A stretch of DNA of 9,407 nucleotides from CAYUHJ01 sp964444365 (lineage in GTDB: Bacteria; Planctomycetota; Planctomycetia; Gemmatales; Gemmataceae). Positions 1-5,965 of the stretch are shown here, one piece after another. The position numbers and the translations under genes are program-made. Where the stretch lies: the NCBI GenBank assembly GCA_964444365.1, contig CAYUHJ010000237.1, positions 1 to 9,407 of the forward strand. The letters are read 5' to 3'. Position 1 is the first letter of the stretch. Every line of letters begins with the position of its first letter. The notes under the pieces were generated by a model. It worked only from the letters and a program-made list of their open reading frames with translations, made no database searches and was not told the origin of the DNA.

Positions 1-1
1 G

Positions 2-487
2 TTCTACCTGGGACAGCCGCGGCCGGCGGGGGCGTCGTCCAACGACCGGTACAACGACTACGTCATGGCCACCGGGGCCGTCAGCATCAACCCCCGGATG
101 CAGACCGACGGCGTCTGGATGCTCGACTACCGCAGCGGCAAGCTGCTCGGCACCGTCATCGACAAGACGCAGGGGAAGATCGTCGGCTGGGCGGAAGTCG
201 ACCTCGTATCCGAGTTCGAGGTCGCGCCGAAGCAGGACGTCCACTTTATGATGGTCACGGGCTGGGTGAGTGCCGGGAACTCGGCGCTCTATGTGGCGGA
301 AACGACCACCGGCAAAGTGGGCGTCTACACGATGGCGGCCGGGGCGAACGGCAGCGGCATCGCGATCCGCCGGCACGACATGTCCGCGTTCCGCAAGGTG
401 GCCCCCGCCCCCGCTCTGCCCGAGAAAGCGGCCCCGCTCGCGCCGGGTCAGGGTGGTCCGCCGGCCATTCCGAAGGCCGGCGGGTGA
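2..487 (+). CDS. C-terminal part of a protein of unknown function (5' end outside window)
   Basis: The reading frame is open from the first complete codon and ends at TGA 485-487, so about 161 residues of a longer protein are visible. The ATG at 65 lies inside conserved-looking sequence (FYLGQPRPAG... precedes it) and is probably not the start. The visible part holds short strand-like segments (GVWMLDYRSGKLLGTVID, VGWAEVDLVSEF, SALYVAETTTGKVGVYTM) that suggest a beta-rich, propeller-like or sandwich fold. It ends in a Pro/Ala/Gly-rich tail that is probably disordered. No catalytic motif or membrane segment is visible. From memory, similar hypothetical proteins occur in planctomycetes, but I cannot assign a function. 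The gene converges on the first Uma2 gene with 30 bases between the two stops. Confidence 0.75.
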   Translation, partial: FYLGQPRPAGASSNDRYNDYVMATGAVSINPRMQTDGVWMLDYRSGKLLGTVIDKTQGKIVGWAEVDLVSEFEVAPKQDVHFMMVTGWVSAGNSALYVAETTTGKVGVYTMAAGANGSGIAIRRHDMSAFRKVAPAPALPEKAAPLAPGQGGPPAIPKAGG

Positions 488-500
488 GCGGACGCCGACC

Positions 501-605
501 GCCGCGGTCCGGGTGCGTCAGGAGAAGAACTCCCGCACCCGCACCGCGAAGCCGGGGAGGACGTCGGGGAAGGCGAGTTCGTCGCCGTTGTGGAACCGCT
601 GGGGG
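501..605. repeat. Direct repeat, copy A (3' end of Uma2 gene plus flank)
   Basis: This 105-bp block matches 1208-1312 at all but four positions by eye (offset 707). It covers the last 88 bases of the first Uma2 gene and 17 bases beyond its stop. Weaker similarity continues leftward. It is part of a tandem duplication of the gene with its flanks. Confidence 0.85.
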
Positions 606-1093
606 AACCCGTCCGTCTGAAACACCGCCGCGGATTCCAGTTTCGGGTCGAGCGCGAGAACGACTCTCACCCCCGCGGCGGTGTATTCCGCGGCTTTTGC
701 CGTGACATCCGACACGGAGTCGCTAGGAGACATCACTTCGACGACCAGATCGATCGGCGGAGACAGCGCAACGACGGGGATCTCTTGTTCCGCCGGGAGC
801 GTGCCGTAGCTGAGAAAGACCACATCCGCCCCGCGGCAACCGTCCGGGTTCTCGCGGGTGCGAATGAACGTGTCATTCGTCATGACCCGACCCAGCCGAT
901 TCGCTTCCACAAAGTTGCCGATGAGAAGGGCCGCCTTGAAGCAGACCTTGCCGTGTCTTCCACCGGGCATGGGCAGCCTCACAACTCGACCTTTGATCAA
1001 TTCGATACCAGCTTCATCCCCGTGAAGCTGGAGAAACTCGTCGGCCGACATCAGCGGGGTCGCGGGGGAAAAGATCGACGCCGGTGTGCTCAT
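518..1093 (-). CDS. Uma2 family PD-(D/E)XK endonuclease, tandem copy A
   Basis: A 191-residue protein of the Uma2 (DUF820) family, restriction-endonuclease-like proteins that are greatly expanded in cyanobacteria and planctomycetes; their biological role is poorly known. Family features seen: an N-terminal MSADEFLQLHGDEAG.ELIKGRVV segment (residues 15-38), the acidic strand GADVVFLS (Asp90), the PIDLVVEVMSPSDS core (Glu119) with a following Lys133, and LALDPK near residue 149. Asp90 and Glu119 are the likely metal ligands. The C-terminus is RFHNGDELAFP...VREFFS. The ATG at 1093 is preferred because GGAG lies 9 bases upstream. An in-frame ATG at 1171 would add 26 residues, but that stretch is repeated flanking DNA that is not in frame in the paralogue. 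The gene follows copy B on the same strand (131 bases apart), perhaps as one transcript. DNA cleavage activity is inferred from the family. Confidence 0.9.
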   Translation of the reverse strand: MSTPASIFSPATPLMSADEFLQLHGDEAGIELIKGRVVRLPMPGGRHGKVCFKAALLIGNFVEANRLGRVMTNDTFIRTRENPDGCRGADVVFLSYGTLPAEQEIPVVALSPPIDLVVEVMSPSDSVSDVTAKAAEYTAAGVRVVLALDPKLESAAVFQTDGFPQRFHNGDELAFPDVLPGFAVRVREFFS

Positions 1094-1102
1094 GATTCGC
1101 CA

Positions 1103-1106
1103 CTCC
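1103..1106 (-). promoter_or_regulatory. Shine-Dalgarno for Uma2 copy A
   Basis: GGAG (reading GTGGAGTGG on the minus strand) lies 9 bases before the ATG at 1093. It decides between this start and the longer in-frame option at 1171. Confidence 0.55.
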
Positions 1107-1118
1107 ACATGTGCGACC

Positions 1119-1167
1119 ACCCCAACCGACCGCGACGAAGCGCCGGTCCGATCAACCAAAGGCCACG
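1119..1167. repeat. Upstream flank repeat, copy A
   Basis: The segment starting ACCCCAACCGACCGCGACGA resembles 1831-1881, which starts ACCCCAACGGACCGCGACGA. The match continues with small differences and a 3-base indel through a shared GGT(T/C)CGAT(A/C)AACC element. It lies just upstream of the Uma2 start in both copies, so the duplication carried the 5' flank too. Confidence 0.7.
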
Positions 1168-1207
1168 CCATTCACTCCACCTCTGCGGGAGCCAGCCAAC
1201 CCCGACG

Positions 1208-1312
1208 GCCGCGGTGCGGGTGCGTCAGGAGAAGAACTCCCGCACCCGCACCGCGAAACCGGGGAGGATGTCGGGGAAGGCGAGTTCGTCGCCGTTGTGG
1301 AAGCGCTGGGGG
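1208..1312. repeat. Direct repeat, copy B (3' end of Uma2 gene plus flank)
   Basis: Second copy of the 105-bp block described at 501-605, with four mismatches by eye. It spans the 3' end of the second Uma2 gene and the 17 bases after its stop. Confidence 0.85.
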
Positions 1313-1773
1313 TTCTCGTCCCGACGGAAGACGGCGACGGACTCGACCTGCGGGTCGATGACCAACACGACTTTGACGCCCGCGTTGAGACATTCCGTGG
1401 CCTTGTCGGCCAAATCCGCGAGCGAGTCCGACGGTGATCGCACTTCCACGACCAGTTCCAACGGCGGCGAGTATTCGCCTTTCGGCGTCGGCTTTTCCCG
1501 CGGAAGCGACTCGTAGCTGATGTAGACGACGTCCGCCCCGCGACACCCGTCCGGTCGCGTGCGGATGAACGGGTCGTTGCAGAAAACTCGCCCGAGCCCG
1601 CGGGGCTTCACGAACTCGCGGATCAGGTAGTAGGCGTTGCCGCAAATCTCCGCGTGCTCGAATCCGGGCATGGCTGCTCTCACGACGCGACCGTTGACGA
1701 GTTCGACGCCGGAATCGTCCCCGTGAGTTCGGAGGAACTCGTCCGCCGTCATGGTTTCCGCGGTCACGCTCAT
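1225..1773 (-). CDS. Uma2 family PD-(D/E)XK endonuclease, tandem copy B
   Basis: A 182-residue paralogue of the gene at 518-1093. It shows the same framework: TADEFLRTHGDDSGVELVNGRVV (residues 9-31), NDPFIRTRPDGCRGADVVYIS with Asp81, LELVVEVRSPSDS with Glu110, and VLVIDPQ. The last 26 residues differ from copy A by a single Val/Ile change, whereas the central part is only moderately similar. The ATG at 1773 (MSVTAETMTADEF) is chosen; an in-frame ATG ten codons upstream (1803) would overlap a candidate -10 box and adds only MDRVSSGGGA. A G-rich run precedes the start instead of a clean Shine-Dalgarno sequence. The gene is divergent from the PfkB kinase gene, with 138 bases shared between them. 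Function beyond a likely nuclease fold is unknown. Confidence 0.9.
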   Translation of the reverse strand: MSVTAETMTADEFLRTHGDDSGVELVNGRVVRAAMPGFEHAEICGNAYYLIREFVKPRGLGRVFCNDPFIRTRPDGCRGADVVYISYESLPREKPTPKGEYSPPLELVVEVRSPSDSLADLADKATECLNAGVKVVLVIDPQVESVAVFRRDENPQRFHNGDELAFPDILPGFAVRVREFFS

Positions 1774-1802
1774 CGCACCCCCCCCACTCGAAACTCTGTC
1801 CA

Positions 1803-1808
1803 ATCTTA
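1803..1808 (-). promoter_or_regulatory. Candidate -10 box for Uma2 copy B
   Basis: TAAGAT on the minus strand matches four of six bases of the sigma-70 -10 consensus and would give a leader of about 20-25 bases to the ATG at 1773. No good -35 box is at the expected distance, so this is tentative. Confidence 0.3.
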
Positions 1809-1830
1809 CCGGCCGTCGATGTCACGCTCC

Positions 1831-1881
1831 ACCCCAACGGACCGCGACGAACCGCCGCCGGTTCGATAAACCAAGACCCAC
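1831..1881. repeat. Upstream flank repeat, copy B (divergent promoter region)
   Basis: Counterpart of 1119-1167. It includes the imperfect palindrome GGTTCGATAAACC at 1860-1872 (the copy A version, GGTCCGATCAACC, is at 1145-1157). It now lies between the divergent Uma2 copy B and kinase genes and may contribute to the promoters of both. Confidence 0.65.
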
Positions 1882-1911
1882 GCAGTCACCCACCGGACCA
1901 CCGACGGACCC

Positions 1912-2904
1912 ATGAAAGAATTCCACCTCTGCGGGCTCGGCAACGCGATCGTCGACATCTTCCTCGAACTCTCGGACGACGAGTTCCGGTCGCTCGGGTT
2001 CGAGCGCGGCACCACCCGGCTCGTGGACAAGCTCGAACAGGACATCCTGCTCAAGTACTTCCACGCCCGCGACCCCCGGCTCGCCTCCGGCGGGTCCGTC
2101 GCGAACTCGGTCATCGCCCTGTCGCAGCTCGGCGGCAAGGGGGCGTTCGTCGGCTGCGTCGGCGACGACAAGTACGGCCTCTTCTACCAGCAGGAGTTCG
2201 AGCACCTCGGCATCGACATCGGCAACCCCGCGATCGTCGACGAAACCACGGGGACGTGCGTCGCGATCATCACCCCGGACGCCGAGCGCACGATGCGGAC
2301 GTGCCTCGCCGTGTCCGGGCACCTGTCCGACCGCCACGTCGACGAGCAGCGCATCAAGAACTCCGAATGGCTGTTCGTCGAGGGGTACGTCTTCGCGAAC
2401 CCCGACACCGGCCAGGGGGCGATCCGCCGGGCGCTCGACGTGGCAAAAGCGAACGGCACGAAGGTCGCCGTCACCTGCTCGGACGCGTTCGTCGTCGACG
2501 TTTTTGGCGACGCGTTCTTCGACGCCCTGAAGCAAACGGACCTGCTCTTCTGCAACGCGACGGAAGCCCAGGCCGTCACCAAAGCCGCGACCCCGGAGGC
2601 AGCGTTTGCCAGGCTGAAGGACTTCGTCCCGAACGCGGTCGTGACCGACGGCCCGAACGGTTCGTTCGTCCGATTCCACGGCGAAGAAGCCCACGCCGCC
2701 GCGTTCCCGTGCGAGCCAAAAGACCTGACCGGGGCCGGCGACATGTTCGCCGGGGCGTTCCTGTACGGCGTCTCGCACGGGATTCCGCCCGGAAAAGCCG
2801 CCCGCGCCGCGAACTTTTTGGCGATGAAAGTCATCACTCAAGTGGGAGCCCGCCTCCACCACGGCACCCGCGACTACTGGGACGCGGCATTGAGTGAGGC
2901 GTGA
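1912..2904 (+). CDS. PfkB-family carbohydrate/adenosine kinase
   Basis: A 330-residue ribokinase-superfamily kinase that transfers phosphate from ATP to a hydroxymethyl group of a sugar or nucleoside; cytoplasmic. The N-terminal strand CGLGNAIVDIF (residues 7-17) carries the substrate-binding Asp15. The first PfkB signature is GGSVANSVIALSQLGG...FVGCVGDDKYG (residues 60-88). The second is DLTGAGDMFAGAFLYG (from residue 271), with the anion-hole GAG and catalytic base Asp277. A short lid region lies around residues 20-60. Length and the GGSVAN.V pattern fit the bacterial adenosine-kinase-like branch (EC 2.7.1.20), which would make AMP from adenosine, but fructokinase- or ribokinase-like specificity cannot be excluded. 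The start ATG lacks a clear Shine-Dalgarno sequence, as in several genes here. Its neighbours do not indicate the substrate. Confidence 0.92.
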   Translation: MKEFHLCGLGNAIVDIFLELSDDEFRSLGFERGTTRLVDKLEQDILLKYFHARDPRLASGGSVANSVIALSQLGGKGAFVGCVGDDKYGLFYQQEFEHLGIDIGNPAIVDETTGTCVAIITPDAERTMRTCLAVSGHLSDRHVDEQRIKNSEWLFVEGYVFANPDTGQGAIRRALDVAKANGTKVAVTCSDAFVVDVFGDAFFDALKQTDLLFCNATEAQAVTKAATPEAAFARLKDFVPNAVVTDGPNGSFVRFHGEEAHAAAFPCEPKDLTGAGDMFAGAFLYGVSHGIPPGKAARAANFLAMKVITQVGARLHHGTRDYWDAALSEA

Positions 2905-2912
2905 CTCCGACC

Positions 2913-2935
2913 CCCTCTCCCACAAGGGGGGAGGG
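2913..2935. repeat. Short GC hairpin, dispersed-repeat type
   Basis: CCCTCTCCC (2913-2921) pairs with GGGGGAGGG (2927-2935) around the loop ACAAG, with one G-T wobble, eight bases after the kinase stop. It is followed by GTTGGGGTG. This resembles the CCCTCTCC...GGAGAGGGTTGGGGTG repeat found between genes in many GC-rich bacteria. No T-run follows, so intrinsic termination is doubtful, though it could protect the 3' end of the mRNA. Confidence 0.65.
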
Positions 2936-2976
2936 TTGGGGTGCGAATGAACCTCAAACCCTCGGCAATCCGGTTC

Positions 2977-3051
2977 TTGTAGGTCGGGTCGAGTCTTCGA
3001 GGCCCGACGTTGCGGCTCCGTCGGGCCTCGAAGACTCGACCCGACCTACAA
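2977..3051. repeat. Perfect 33-bp inverted repeat, REP/BIME-like pair
   Basis: Positions 2977-3009 and 3019-3051 are exact reverse complements, separated by the 9-base loop TTGCGGCTC. Each arm starts (from outside) with TTGTAG and is itself a small hairpin: GTCGGG (2983-2988), TCGA, loop GTCT, TCGA, an unpaired GG, then CCCGAC (3003-3008). A GTAG foot followed by a bulged hairpin is the layout of REP elements mobilised by REP-associated tyrosine transposases (RAYT, TnpA_REP). Two REPs in opposite orientation form a BIME. No transposase lies in this window. The structure could also stop or shield the kinase transcript. The repeat itself is seen directly; the REP assignment is inferred. Confidence 0.8.
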
Positions 3052-3102
3052 ATCCGGGCCCGATACTGGGTGCGATGAACAAAAAGCACAATCATTCGGT
3101 GT

Positions 3103-3107
3103 GAGGA
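3103..3107 (+). promoter_or_regulatory. Shine-Dalgarno for the 2',3'-cyclic phosphodiesterase gene
   Basis: GAGGA lies 6 bases before the ATG at 3114, one of the few strong ribosome-binding sites in this window, and it fixes that start. Confidence 0.65.
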
Positions 3108-3113
3108 ATAGGA

Positions 3114-3701
3114 ATGGCTCGGGTCCGGACGTTCGTCGCCGTCGAAGTGGGAGCCGCCATCCGGGCGAACGCCGTCGCGCTGCAAAAGACGCTCGCCAGG
3201 AGCGGGGCGAACGTGAAATGGGTCGAGCCCGCGAACCTGCACGTGACGCTCGTCTTCCTGGGTGAAGTCGACGACCGCGACCTGCACGGCGTCTGCCAGG
3301 CGGTCAAGTCCGTCGCGGCGACCGAGTCTCCGTTCGCACTGCGGGCGTCCGGGGTCGGGGGCTTCCCCACGGCCCGCCGGCCGAAGGTCGCGTGGGCGGG
3401 ACTCACGGACGGTTCCGCCGACCTCGTCCGCGTTCACGCGAAGCTCGAAGAGGCCCTGTCCGCGGTCGGGGCGTACCGCAAGGAGGAGCGGGCCTACACC
3501 CCGCACCTGACCCTCGGCCGGGTGACCGACGAGGCGGACGGCAACCTCCTCTCGGCGGAGTTGCCGAAACACCTGGGCTGGCAAGGCGGCCACACAGGGG
3601 TCGACGAACTGATCGTGTTCAGCAGCGAAATGCGCCGCACCGGCCCCGAGTACGCCGCCCTGGCGCGTGCCCCGTTGACCGGCCACCCCGCGACCGCTTG
3701 A
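3114..3701 (+). CDS. thpR: RNA 2',3'-cyclic phosphodiesterase (ThpR/LigT, 2H family)
   Basis: A 195-residue cytoplasmic enzyme of the 2H phosphoesterase superfamily. These enzymes open 2',3'-cyclic phosphate ends of RNA to 2'-phosphates, and some ligate tRNA halves in vitro through a 2'-5' bond. Both signature H-x-T-x motifs are present: HVTL at residues 43-46 and HLTL at 131-134, about 85 residues apart as usual. MARVRTFVAVEV is the typical first strand (R-x-F-x-A-x). PTARRPKVAWAGL matches the conserved loop before the strand leading to the second half. Length is normal for the family. A good Shine-Dalgarno sequence supports the start. A tRNA-Arg gene begins 34 bases after the stop. That closeness is suggestive for an RNA-end enzyme but may be chance. 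Confidence 0.93.
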   Translation: MARVRTFVAVEVGAAIRANAVALQKTLARSGANVKWVEPANLHVTLVFLGEVDDRDLHGVCQAVKSVAATESPFALRASGVGGFPTARRPKVAWAGLTDGSADLVRVHAKLEEALSAVGAYRKEERAYTPHLTLGRVTDEADGNLLSAELPKHLGWQGGHTGVDELIVFSSEMRRTGPEYAALARAPLTGHPATA

Positions 3702-3734
3702 ACTTCCCACCCCGCGATGAAAGAATGTCACCAC

Positions 3735-3808
3735 GCGCCTGTAGCTCAACTGGATAGAGCACCCGCCTTCTAAGCGGGATGTTCCGGGTTCGAGTCCCGG
3801 CGGGCGTA
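3735..3808 (+). tRNA. tRNA-Arg (anticodon UCU)
   Basis: A complete 74-nt cloverleaf. Acceptor 5' strand is GCGCCTG (3735-3741) and 3' strand CGGGCGT (3801-3807). The D arm is GCTC/GAGC with loop AACTGGATA. The anticodon stem is CCCGC/GCGGG with loop CTTCTAA and anticodon TCT at 3769-3771. The variable loop is ATGTT, and the T arm is CCGGG TTCGAGT CCCGG. Discriminator base is A3808. The anticodon reads AGA/AGG, and the D-loop A after GG (A20) is an arginine identity element. CCA is not encoded, so it must be added after transcription. The first acceptor pair is G-U (G3735 with U3807), less usual than G-C. Confidence 0.96.
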
Positions 3809-3849
3809 CTCGTCTCAGGCAGTGTCAAAGAGTCCCCAGATGTGGCAAG

Positions 3850-3867
3850 CCCCTGGAATTTCAGGGG
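3850..3867 (+). terminator. Candidate intrinsic terminator after tRNA-Arg
   Basis: CCCCTG (3850-3855) pairs with CAGGGG (3862-3867). A further G-U pair leaves the tetraloop AATT. It is followed by the pyrimidine-rich TCTTCTTCCTCC. It begins 42 bases after the tRNA, the right place and orientation for a terminator, but the T-run is interrupted. Confidence 0.45.
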
Positions 3868-4292
3868 TCTTCTTCCTCCTCCCGGTCGGCTTGCGGCTGT
3901 CCGTAGTCCCCATCGGTCCATAACCATCTCCCGAAGAACGTGAAGGGGAGAGGACGGCGACGTGCCCTTCGAGGTCGGCGCGACTGAGGGTGGCAGACAC
4001 GTCCGTCCCGGGAATGGCCACCATCCGATACTGACGTGCGGATCAGGAGACTCTGACTGTCCCTCCATGCCGAACGAGGAAGAACGCAAAGCAGCGTGAA
4101 CCGTCGATCAAGGATCTCGGTCCGCCCGAGCCCGCCCGAGTCAGAGACTCTTCGCGGGGCGGGCCGGTTCCGACGAGCCGTTGCCCGAAGTGCGAATCGC
4201 GTCCGCCCGGAGTGCGAAGAATGCGGGCTCGAGCGCGGCCAGAATCACCTGGTCGGTCACACCCCCGCCCCGTTCCCCTTCCGGATCTCGTC
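3868..4292. other. Intergenic stretch without a convincing gene
   Basis: Together with the bases from 3809, this makes about 484 bases between the tRNA and the beta-helix gene. A minus-strand frame at 3815-4024 could encode 69 residues (MVAIPGTDVS... ending CHIWGLFDTA), but it runs through the candidate terminator and has no recognisable domain. Longer frames on either strand are Arg/Pro-rich and look like chance products of high G+C. No repeat of the tRNA 3' end, integrase or transposase was seen. The right part (about 4110-4292) presumably contains the promoter of the next gene, but no clear -35/-10 pair stands out. Confidence 0.5.
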
Positions 4293-5888
4293 ATGCGATT
4301 CGCCCTTTCGGTCGCACTCTGCGCCGTCGTGTCCGCCGCCTCCGCCCAGACGACCGGCTCGGCACTCTGGGCCGAGTACGCGAAGAACCCCAACGCGCAC
4401 CCCGTCATTCCGAACTGCTCCTACGCGGGCTACCGCCACGGCGAGAAGCCGTTCCCCGAGCCGAAGGTCGTGGCGAACGTCCGCGAACTCGGGGCGAAGG
4501 GGGACGGAAAGACGGACGACACCGCCGCGTTCGAGGCCGCCATCAAAAAGGCCGGTGAATCCGGGGGGGCGGTCCTGGTGCCGGCCGGGACGTACAACCT
4601 CTCCCGGCCGCTGAAGCTCACCGCCAACGGCGTCGTCCTCCGCGGCGAGGGTCCGACCAAGTCCGTCCTCGCGTTCCAGAAGTCGCTCAGCGACGCCTTC
4701 GGCCCGTTGATGGGCGGTAGCAGCAACCAGTACTCGTGGTGCGGCGGACTGGTCTGGGTCGCGCCGGCCGACTCGTTCACCGCGGACGGGAAGCCGGCCG
4801 TCGCGGCGAACGAGGTTCAGAAGTGGGAGTACTGGCGGCCCGGCGCGGTGCTGGCCGAGGTGCGGAGCCCGGCGAAGCGCGGGGACGTCACCGTCACGGT
4901 CGACCCCGCGGCCGCCGCCAAGCTCAAGTCGGGGTCGACCGTCCTGATGACCTGGGAGAACCCCGCCGACCTCAGCCTGCTGCACGCGATGGCCGGCCAC
5001 GCCAAGATGAAGGAGTACGACTGGGGCAAGGCCACGGGCCTCACGGAGCGCCCCCGCTGGGACTGGCCGGTCGAGGTGGCCGCGGTCAAGGGCGGCACGG
5101 TCACGCTGAAGCAACCGCTGCGGCTCGACGTGAAGCCGGAGTGGAAGGTCCGGTTCGAGGACCTCGGCCCGGCGGTGTCGGAGGTCGGCATCGAGCACCT
5201 CGGGATCAAGATGCCGCCCCACAAGCTGCCGGCCCACCTGAAGTACACCGGGTTCAACGGCGTCTACCTGAACCGCGCCCTGCACTGCTGGGTGAGCGAC
5301 GTCCACGTCGAGAACGTGGACAACGGGCTGATCCACGCCGCCGCCAAGAACACGACCGTGACCGGGTTCGCGGTGAGGGGGGGCGAGTGCCACCACGCCA
5401 CCGCCCTCCGCGTCGCGAGCCACGACAACCTGATCGAGAAGTTCCGCATCGACGCCAAGGCGTTCCACGGCATCAACACCGAGTACCTCGCCACCGGCAA
5501 CGTGTGGAGCGACGGCGTCATGGCCCACGGCACGTTCGACTCCCACCGGGCCATGAGCTTCGAGCTGATCCGCACGAACATCACCCTGGAGGCGAACGAC
5601 GGCCGGCCGGGCGGCGGCGGCGGGGCGGGGCCGTTCCTGGGGGCGCGCGTCGTCCACTGGAACATCACCCTCCGCGGCGGCGGCAAGGACCCCGGCCTGT
5701 ACGTCAACCAGCCGGACGCGATCTCCCTCGGGGCGCTGGTCGGCGTCCGCGGCCCGAAGTCCGACGCGAACGCCTGGGCGATGGTCCCCGGCGACAAGGG
5801 GTGCGTCATCGCGGACGAGGGGAAGGAGCCCGACCCGAAGGACCTGTACCAGGCGCAACTCAAGTTGCGGCTCGGCGGAGGGAAGTAG
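4293..5888 (+). CDS. Secreted pectate-lyase-superfamily (right-handed beta-helix) protein
   Basis: A 531-residue exported protein. The ATG at 4293 gives a classical signal peptide, MRFALSVALCAVVSAASA, with likely cleavage before Gln19; an upstream in-frame ATG at 4212 would add 27 Arg/Pro-rich residues that spoil it. After an IPNCSYAGYRHGE.PFPEP segment (residues 39-57), the Pectate_lyase_3-type start NVRELGAKGDGKTDDTAAFEAAI (from residue 62) leads to VLVPAGTYNLSRPLKLTANGVVLRGEG. The C-terminal half has beta-helix coils (VYLNRALHCWVSDVHVENVDNG, TVTGFAVRGGE, NLIEKFRID). The layout resembles planctomycete glycan-lyase-like proteins, perhaps the DUF4955 group. It probably acts on a polysaccharide in the periplasm or outside the cell. 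Substrate and catalytic residues cannot be fixed from sequence alone. No Shine-Dalgarno sequence is evident. Confidence 0.85.
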   Translation: MRFALSVALCAVVSAASAQTTGSALWAEYAKNPNAHPVIPNCSYAGYRHGEKPFPEPKVVANVRELGAKGDGKTDDTAAFEAAIKKAGESGGAVLVPAGTYNLSRPLKLTANGVVLRGEGPTKSVLAFQKSLSDAFGPLMGGSSNQYSWCGGLVWVAPADSFTADGKPAVAANEVQKWEYWRPGAVLAEVRSPAKRGDVTVTVDPAAAAKLKSGSTVLMTWENPADLSLLHAMAGHAKMKEYDWGKATGLTERPRWDWPVEVAAVKGGTVTLKQPLRLDVKPEWKVRFEDLGPAVSEVGIEHLGIKMPPHKLPAHLKYTGFNGVYLNRALHCWVSDVHVENVDNGLIHAAAKNTTVTGFAVRGGECHHATALRVASHDNLIEKFRIDAKAFHGINTEYLATGNVWSDGVMAHGTFDSHRAMSFELIRTNITLEANDGRPGGGGGAGPFLGARVVHWNITLRGGGKDPGLYVNQPDAISLGALVGVRGPKSDANAWAMVPGDKGCVIADEGKEPDPKDLYQAQLKLRLGGGK

Positions 5889-5898
5889 GACGTGCCCG

Positions 5899-5924
5899 CC
5901 GCCGGGAGTGGGTCAACCCGGCGG
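5899..5924. repeat. Hairpin after the beta-helix gene
   Basis: CCGCCGGG (5899-5906) pairs perfectly with CCCGGCGG (5917-5924) around a 10-base loop, ten bases after the stop of the beta-helix gene. No T-run follows. It may still be a transcript-end or Rho-assisted termination structure. Confidence 0.45.
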
Positions 5925-5928
5925 GGGT

Positions 5929-5937
5929 TGGTAGAGT
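5929..5937 (+). promoter_or_regulatory. Candidate extended -10 promoter for the 138-residue gene
   Basis: TGGTAGAGT fits the extended -10 pattern TGnTAnnnT. It predicts transcription starting near 5944, about 43 bases before the ATG at 5987. The same nonamer pattern (TGGTAGGCT) precedes the next gene. No good -35 box is visible, which is tolerable for extended -10 promoters. Confidence 0.35.
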
Positions 5938-5945
5938 ATGTCGGT

Positions 5946-5965
5946 GGGGCCGGATTCCCGGCCCC
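5946..5965 (+). promoter_or_regulatory. Strong hairpin at the predicted 5' end of the 138-residue gene transcript
   Basis: GGGGCCGG (5946-5953) and CCGGCCCC (5958-5965) form a perfect 8-bp stem with loop ATTC. If the candidate promoter at 5929-5937 is real, the stem sits at the very start of the message and could stabilise it. Alternatively it ends transcription from the beta-helix gene, although no T-run follows. Confidence 0.4.

Noticed and set aside
1094..1171. 26-residue N-terminal extension of Uma2 copy A
   Set aside because: The stretch is duplicated intergenic DNA; in copy B the equivalent is in another frame and ends in a stop. GGAG supports the shorter start.
1822..2925. Minus-strand frame opposite the PfkB kinase
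   Set aside because: Both PfkB signatures are on the plus strand; the antisense frame is Val/Gly/Arg-rich without motifs.
2901..3104. Small plus-strand frame starting MTPTPSPTRGEGWG
   Set aside because: It is the translation of the two intergenic hairpin repeats (2913-2935 and 2977-3051), a known source of spurious protein predictions.
3815..4024. 69-codon minus-strand frame (MVAIPGTDVS...)
   Set aside because: No recognisable domain, no clear ribosome site, and it overlaps the candidate tRNA terminator; left as unproven.
3619..4089. Minus-strand frame of 156 codons containing PAGTRTRNIPLRRR
   Set aside because: It runs antisense through the tRNA-Arg gene; this peptide is the typical artefact of translating a tRNA backwards.
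4257..5858. Long minus-strand frame opposite the beta-helix gene
   Set aside because: Val/Asp/Arg-rich composition with no domain; a high-G+C antisense shadow of a gene with a signal peptide and recognised fold.
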